NCBI GenBank assembly: GCA_022795155.1 | Contig: JAAWGF010000016.1 | Location: forward strand, 1-34,662 | DNA from: Bacilli bacterium | GTDB taxonomy: Bacteria; Bacillota_I; Bacilli_A; RF39; UBA660 | Length of the DNA stretch: 34,662 bases | Reading direction: 5' to 3' | In this document: piece by piece, positions 32,349 to 34,662 of the stretch | Position numbering within the stretch: the first letter of the stretch is position 1 | Layout: every line of letters starts with the position of its first letter | Notes under the pieces: generated by a model | The model's database searches: none | What the model was told of the DNA's origin: nothing | Seen by the model: the letters and a program-made list of their open reading frames with translations, nothing else | Made by a program: the position numbers and the translations under genes

Positions 32349-33482
32349 TTAGATATTTAAAGATAAATGTTTAACTTTTTCTTTATCAAATTCTATTTTC
32401 TTATAATTAAAATCAAAGATAAAATTTGGCGTATTACCATAAATATTTTTATTAGTTTCTCTAATCGTTTTTATAATATCTTTTTCTATTAAGGGTTTAA
32501 TCATTATTTCTAAAATTTCTTTTTTAGATTTTTTTTCATTAAAATTATTATACATATTAGCAAAGTGATTAACATTCTTTTGTCCATTAAATGAAATAAT
32601 ATATTGTAGGGTTTGAATATCAGTATTACTAAGAGAATTATTGTTAGAGGCATTAATACTATCAATAAAATATTCTTTTTCTAATTCTTCAAGTACGCGT
32701 TGTTGCATATAATTGATAAAAAAGGTAAGGTTTCGATATTTGATAGCTTCTTCAATTGCAATACAATATTTATTACGATGTAGCATAACACAACGATTAA
32801 AAATAATATAAGGATAGGCTTCGTTATTTAATAAGTACCACATACTAGTTGTTCTACTTGTTCGACCATTAATGTCAAAATAGGGGTGGAGATAGACAAA
32901 ATAAAAGTGAATAATTTGTGATTTAATATAATAATCAGTAAGTAGATTAAAATTGTTATCTTTATTTATAAATGTGAATAAACTATCCATATATTGGTGT
33001 AATTTTTGAAAATCAAAACATTCAAAATCAGGTTTATCTAAATAGGGGGAAGTAATCATATTTTTACCATTGCGATAATAATTCCCCATATTTTTTTTAT
33101 CATCATCACTAATTAGTCCATTTGATAAAATTGTATAAAGGTGTTTTAAACTTTCCTGATTAATAGTTATATTATTTTTTAAAATATACTGATAGCCACG
33201 GTATAAATTAATAATTCGTCTTTCTTTTTCCGTTGTAATATTTTTTTTATTATGGATGGTATTACTTATTAATTCAATGTCATCATTATAAGTTTCAATA
33301 GCGTTATTAAATTTAACTTCATAAGGAAATAATACTTTTTTTGTAAAAGCTTTACTATGCATATAATTTAAACTATTGACTAGTGTTTCAAGTTCTAGTT
33401 TTAAAGGTGTTACTTGATCAGTAAAATAGAAAAAAGGTTTATTATTACTATCTATTAAATCGAGTTTTTTATAATCATACAT
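32349..33482 (-). CDS. Fic-domain protein with N-terminal Fic_N-like region
   Basis: 377 residues. The Fic motif is HPYFDINGRTSR (199-210); the usual GN is IN here. In class II Fic proteins an N-terminal (S/T)xxxE(G/N) helix blocks ATP; the corresponding region here is FNNAIETYN (58-66), which lacks the Ser/Thr and the final Gly/Asn, so inhibition may be altered. The C-terminal third (about 280-377) resembles a winged-helix domain. Start ATG 33482 behind GGTGGTGAT. It diverges from the PadR gene. Confidence 0.85.
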   Translation of the reverse strand: MYDYKKLDLIDSNNKPFFYFTDQVTPLKLELETLVNSLNYMHSKAFTKKVLFPYEVKFNNAIETYNDDIELISNTIHNKKNITTEKERRIINLYRGYQYILKNNITINQESLKHLYTILSNGLISDDDKKNMGNYYRNGKNMITSPYLDKPDFECFDFQKLHQYMDSLFTFINKDNNFNLLTDYYIKSQIIHFYFVYLHPYFDINGRTSRTTSMWYLLNNEAYPYIIFNRCVMLHRNKYCIAIEEAIKYRNLTFFINYMQQRVLEELEKEYFIDSINASNNNSLSNTDIQTLQYIISFNGQKNVNHFANMYNNFNEKKSKKEILEIMIKPLIEKDIIKTIRETNKNIYGNTPNFIFDFNYKKIEFDKEKVKHLSLNI

Positions 33483-33552
33483 TTATATCACCACCAAAAA
33501 TTATTGTTATTTTATCATAAAAATGGGTATTTTACTATAAAAAATATTTTAG

Positions 33553-33584
33553 TACTTGACAATACCAAGTAGTAGGTATAGAAT
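33553..33584 (+). promoter_or_regulatory. Promoter with overlapping PadR-type inverted repeat
   Basis: TTGACA (33556-33561), 17 bases, TAGAAT (33579-33584). TACTTG (33553-33558) and CAAGTA (33566-33571) form an inverted repeat across the -35, a plausible PadR operator. Confidence 0.7.
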
Positions 33585-33600
33585 TATATTGAGGTGAGAC

Positions 33601-33924
33601 ATGAATACACAATTTAAAAAGGGTGTCTTAGAACTTATTGTATTACTATCTGTTAGTAAACATGATATGTATGGTTATGAATTAATTATGGAAGTATCGA
33701 AAGTTGTCGATGTTAATGATGGAACAATTTATCCATTATTAAAGCGGCTTACTAATGAAAGATATTTTGATACATATTTAGTGGAATCGACAGAGGGACC
33801 ACCTAGAAAATATTATAAAATAACGGAGCTTGGAATTAAGCAAATGAATGAATTACGAAAAAGTTGGGAATTATTTTCGGAATCAGTAAATAAGTTTATA
33901 AAGGAGTGTAATAGTAATGACTAA
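33601..33924 (+). CDS. PadR-family transcriptional regulator
   Basis: 107 residues with the PadR winged helix: YGYELIMEVSKVVDVNDGTI, then YPLLKRL and the wing GPPRKYYKITELG, plus a short C-terminal helix. The start follows TTGAGGTGAGAC. It overlaps the following DUF1700 gene by eight bases, the usual PadR-DUF1700 operon, and the inverted repeat at 33553-33571 suggests autorepression. Confidence 0.92.
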   Translation: MNTQFKKGVLELIVLLSVSKHDMYGYELIMEVSKVVDVNDGTIYPLLKRLTNERYFDTYLVESTEGPPRKYYKITELGIKQMNELRKSWELFSESVNKFIKECNSND

Positions 33925-34662
33925 AAAACAATTTATTAGTGAGTTAGAAAAACGACTAAAAGTATTAAATGAGAGTGAACGAAAAGATATTATAAATGAA
34001 TATAGCGATATTATTAATGAAAAAGTTAAAAATGGAGAGACAGAAGAACAGGCGGTTTTAGAGTTTGGTAATATTGATTCTTTAGTTAAAGAAATATTAG
34101 AATCTTATAAAATAAATCCTGATTATGATAATGGCTTTAGTAAAAAAGCCAAAGAAGTCGCTAGTACAACGGAAGATTTTATTAAAAAAGGCGCCAAAAA
34201 ATTAGCGGATACCACGACTAATGTTGTTAACGATTTTAAAAATTCAGGTAATACGATAACACTTGAAACCATATTTGAAATAATTCTTAAAGTCTTTGTG
34301 TTTTTAATAATCTTATGTGTTCTTAGACTTCCTTTTTATCTATTAAGAAGTTTAGGCAACTCGGTTTTAGGTGGCATATTTGGTTATTTTGATTTTGGTT
34401 TAAATATTGTATGGAATATCCTTATGTGGTTAGCTTATATTATATGTTGTGTATTAGTTGGTATTATTTTCTTTAAAAAATATTTTAATAATGGAAAAAC
34501 AATAACAAATAATATATCAACAATTGATGATGTAAAAAAAAACAATAATATAGATAATAGAGAGTATTCTAATATTGATACCTTATATAGTCACAATAAT
34601 AACAATGTAATTGAAAAGAAATCAAGTAGTGTTCTATCTATTTTATTAAAAATATTTTTAAT
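33917..34662 (+). CDS. DUF1700/HAAS-domain membrane protein, partial
   Basis: At least 248 residues, open at the window end. The N-terminal HAAS domain (MTKKQFISELEKRLKVLNES, then ERKDIINEYSDIINEKV) is the expected partner of PadR regulators. A linker with coiled-coil-like charge pattern is followed by two membrane helices (about 118-140 and 165-190) and a hydrophilic Asn-rich part. It starts at ATG 33917 inside the end of padR. The C-terminus is missing. Confidence 0.88.
   Translation, partial: MTKKQFISELEKRLKVLNESERKDIINEYSDIINEKVKNGETEEQAVLEFGNIDSLVKEILESYKINPDYDNGFSKKAKEVASTTEDFIKKGAKKLADTTTNVVNDFKNSGNTITLETIFEIILKVFVFLIILCVLRLPFYLLRSLGNSVLGGIFGYFDFGLNIVWNILMWLAYIICCVLVGIIFFKKYFNNGKTITNNISTIDDVKKNNNIDNREYSNIDTLYSHNNNNVIEKKSSSVLSILLKIFL

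Noticed and set aside
1-34662. Mycoplasma-type genetic code (TGA as Trp)
   Set aside because: TGA ends ylxM, the RHS gene and other frames exactly where the family ends.
1-34662. tRNA, rRNA, tmRNA, 4.5S RNA, riboswitches, CRISPR, IS elements
   Set aside because: No conserved sequence or repeat pattern of these classes could be seen by eye; a covariance-model scan could still find a small RNA.

Overview
The window is very AT-rich, densely coded DNA from a low-GC Bacilli-type Firmicute, most like the uncultured gut lineages close to Mollicutes/Erysipelotrichia (inference from composition and gene content; there is no rRNA to test it). TGA, TAA and TAG all act as stops (for example TGA ends ylxM at 3690-3692 and the RHS gene at 21732-21734), so the Mollicutes code 4 does not apply. 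Many starts are GTG or TTG behind a recurring GGTGATAAT-type ribosome binding site. No tRNA, rRNA, CRISPR array or insertion sequence was seen.

Layout. 1-1366: two tandem minus-strand paralogues of an unrecognised family; the one cut by the window edge is frameshifted. 1485-8344: protein-targeting region (membrane protein, ftsY, small membrane protein, ylxM, a HerA-type ATPase, an Rpn/PD-(D/E)XK nuclease-like gene, a hypothetical, ffh). 8430-12311: CotD-like coat protein, a double-HTH regulator divergent from a 62-aa gene, an RluA-type pseudouridine synthase, an M29 aminopeptidase and a VanY-type carboxypeptidase. 12438-14067: a probable zinc metalloprotein in three reading frames. 14341-23976: polymorphic-toxin island with a phage-like fibre-tip protein, a 2077-aa RHS/YD-repeat protein, two RDD membrane proteins, a broken YcxB-like gene, a DUF2691-like gene and a 37-aa membrane peptide. 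24146-34662: cell-surface protein, DUF1835-like protein, DacF-type carboxypeptidase, ECF sigma/anti-sigma pair, two Fic proteins, a membrane-tethered XRE regulator with a stop at codon 3, a VanY relative that has lost two zinc ligands, a SigK-type sigma factor, and a PadR/DUF1700 pair cut by the window end.

How the genes may work together. FtsY, YlxM and Ffh are the SRP targeting module. SigK and the CotD-like protein suggest a spore-forming or recently spore-forming ancestry, and a CATA-N3-TA box lies upstream of cotD. The RHS gene and the membrane-protein genes after it look like a toxin with immunity cassettes; the fibre-tip gene just upstream hints at a receptor-binding or delivery role. 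These functional links are inferences.

The most striking pattern is that four coding breaks (near 401, 12604, 13393 and 23003) lie at runs of exactly seven A residues. In each the zero frame presents A AAA AAA or A AAA AAG, and a -1 shift restores a long coherent protein. Programmed frameshifting, transcript slippage, phase variation, true decay, or a homopolymer miscount could all explain this. Longer A8 and A9 runs in ffh, the pseudouridine synthase and the RHS gene are in frame.
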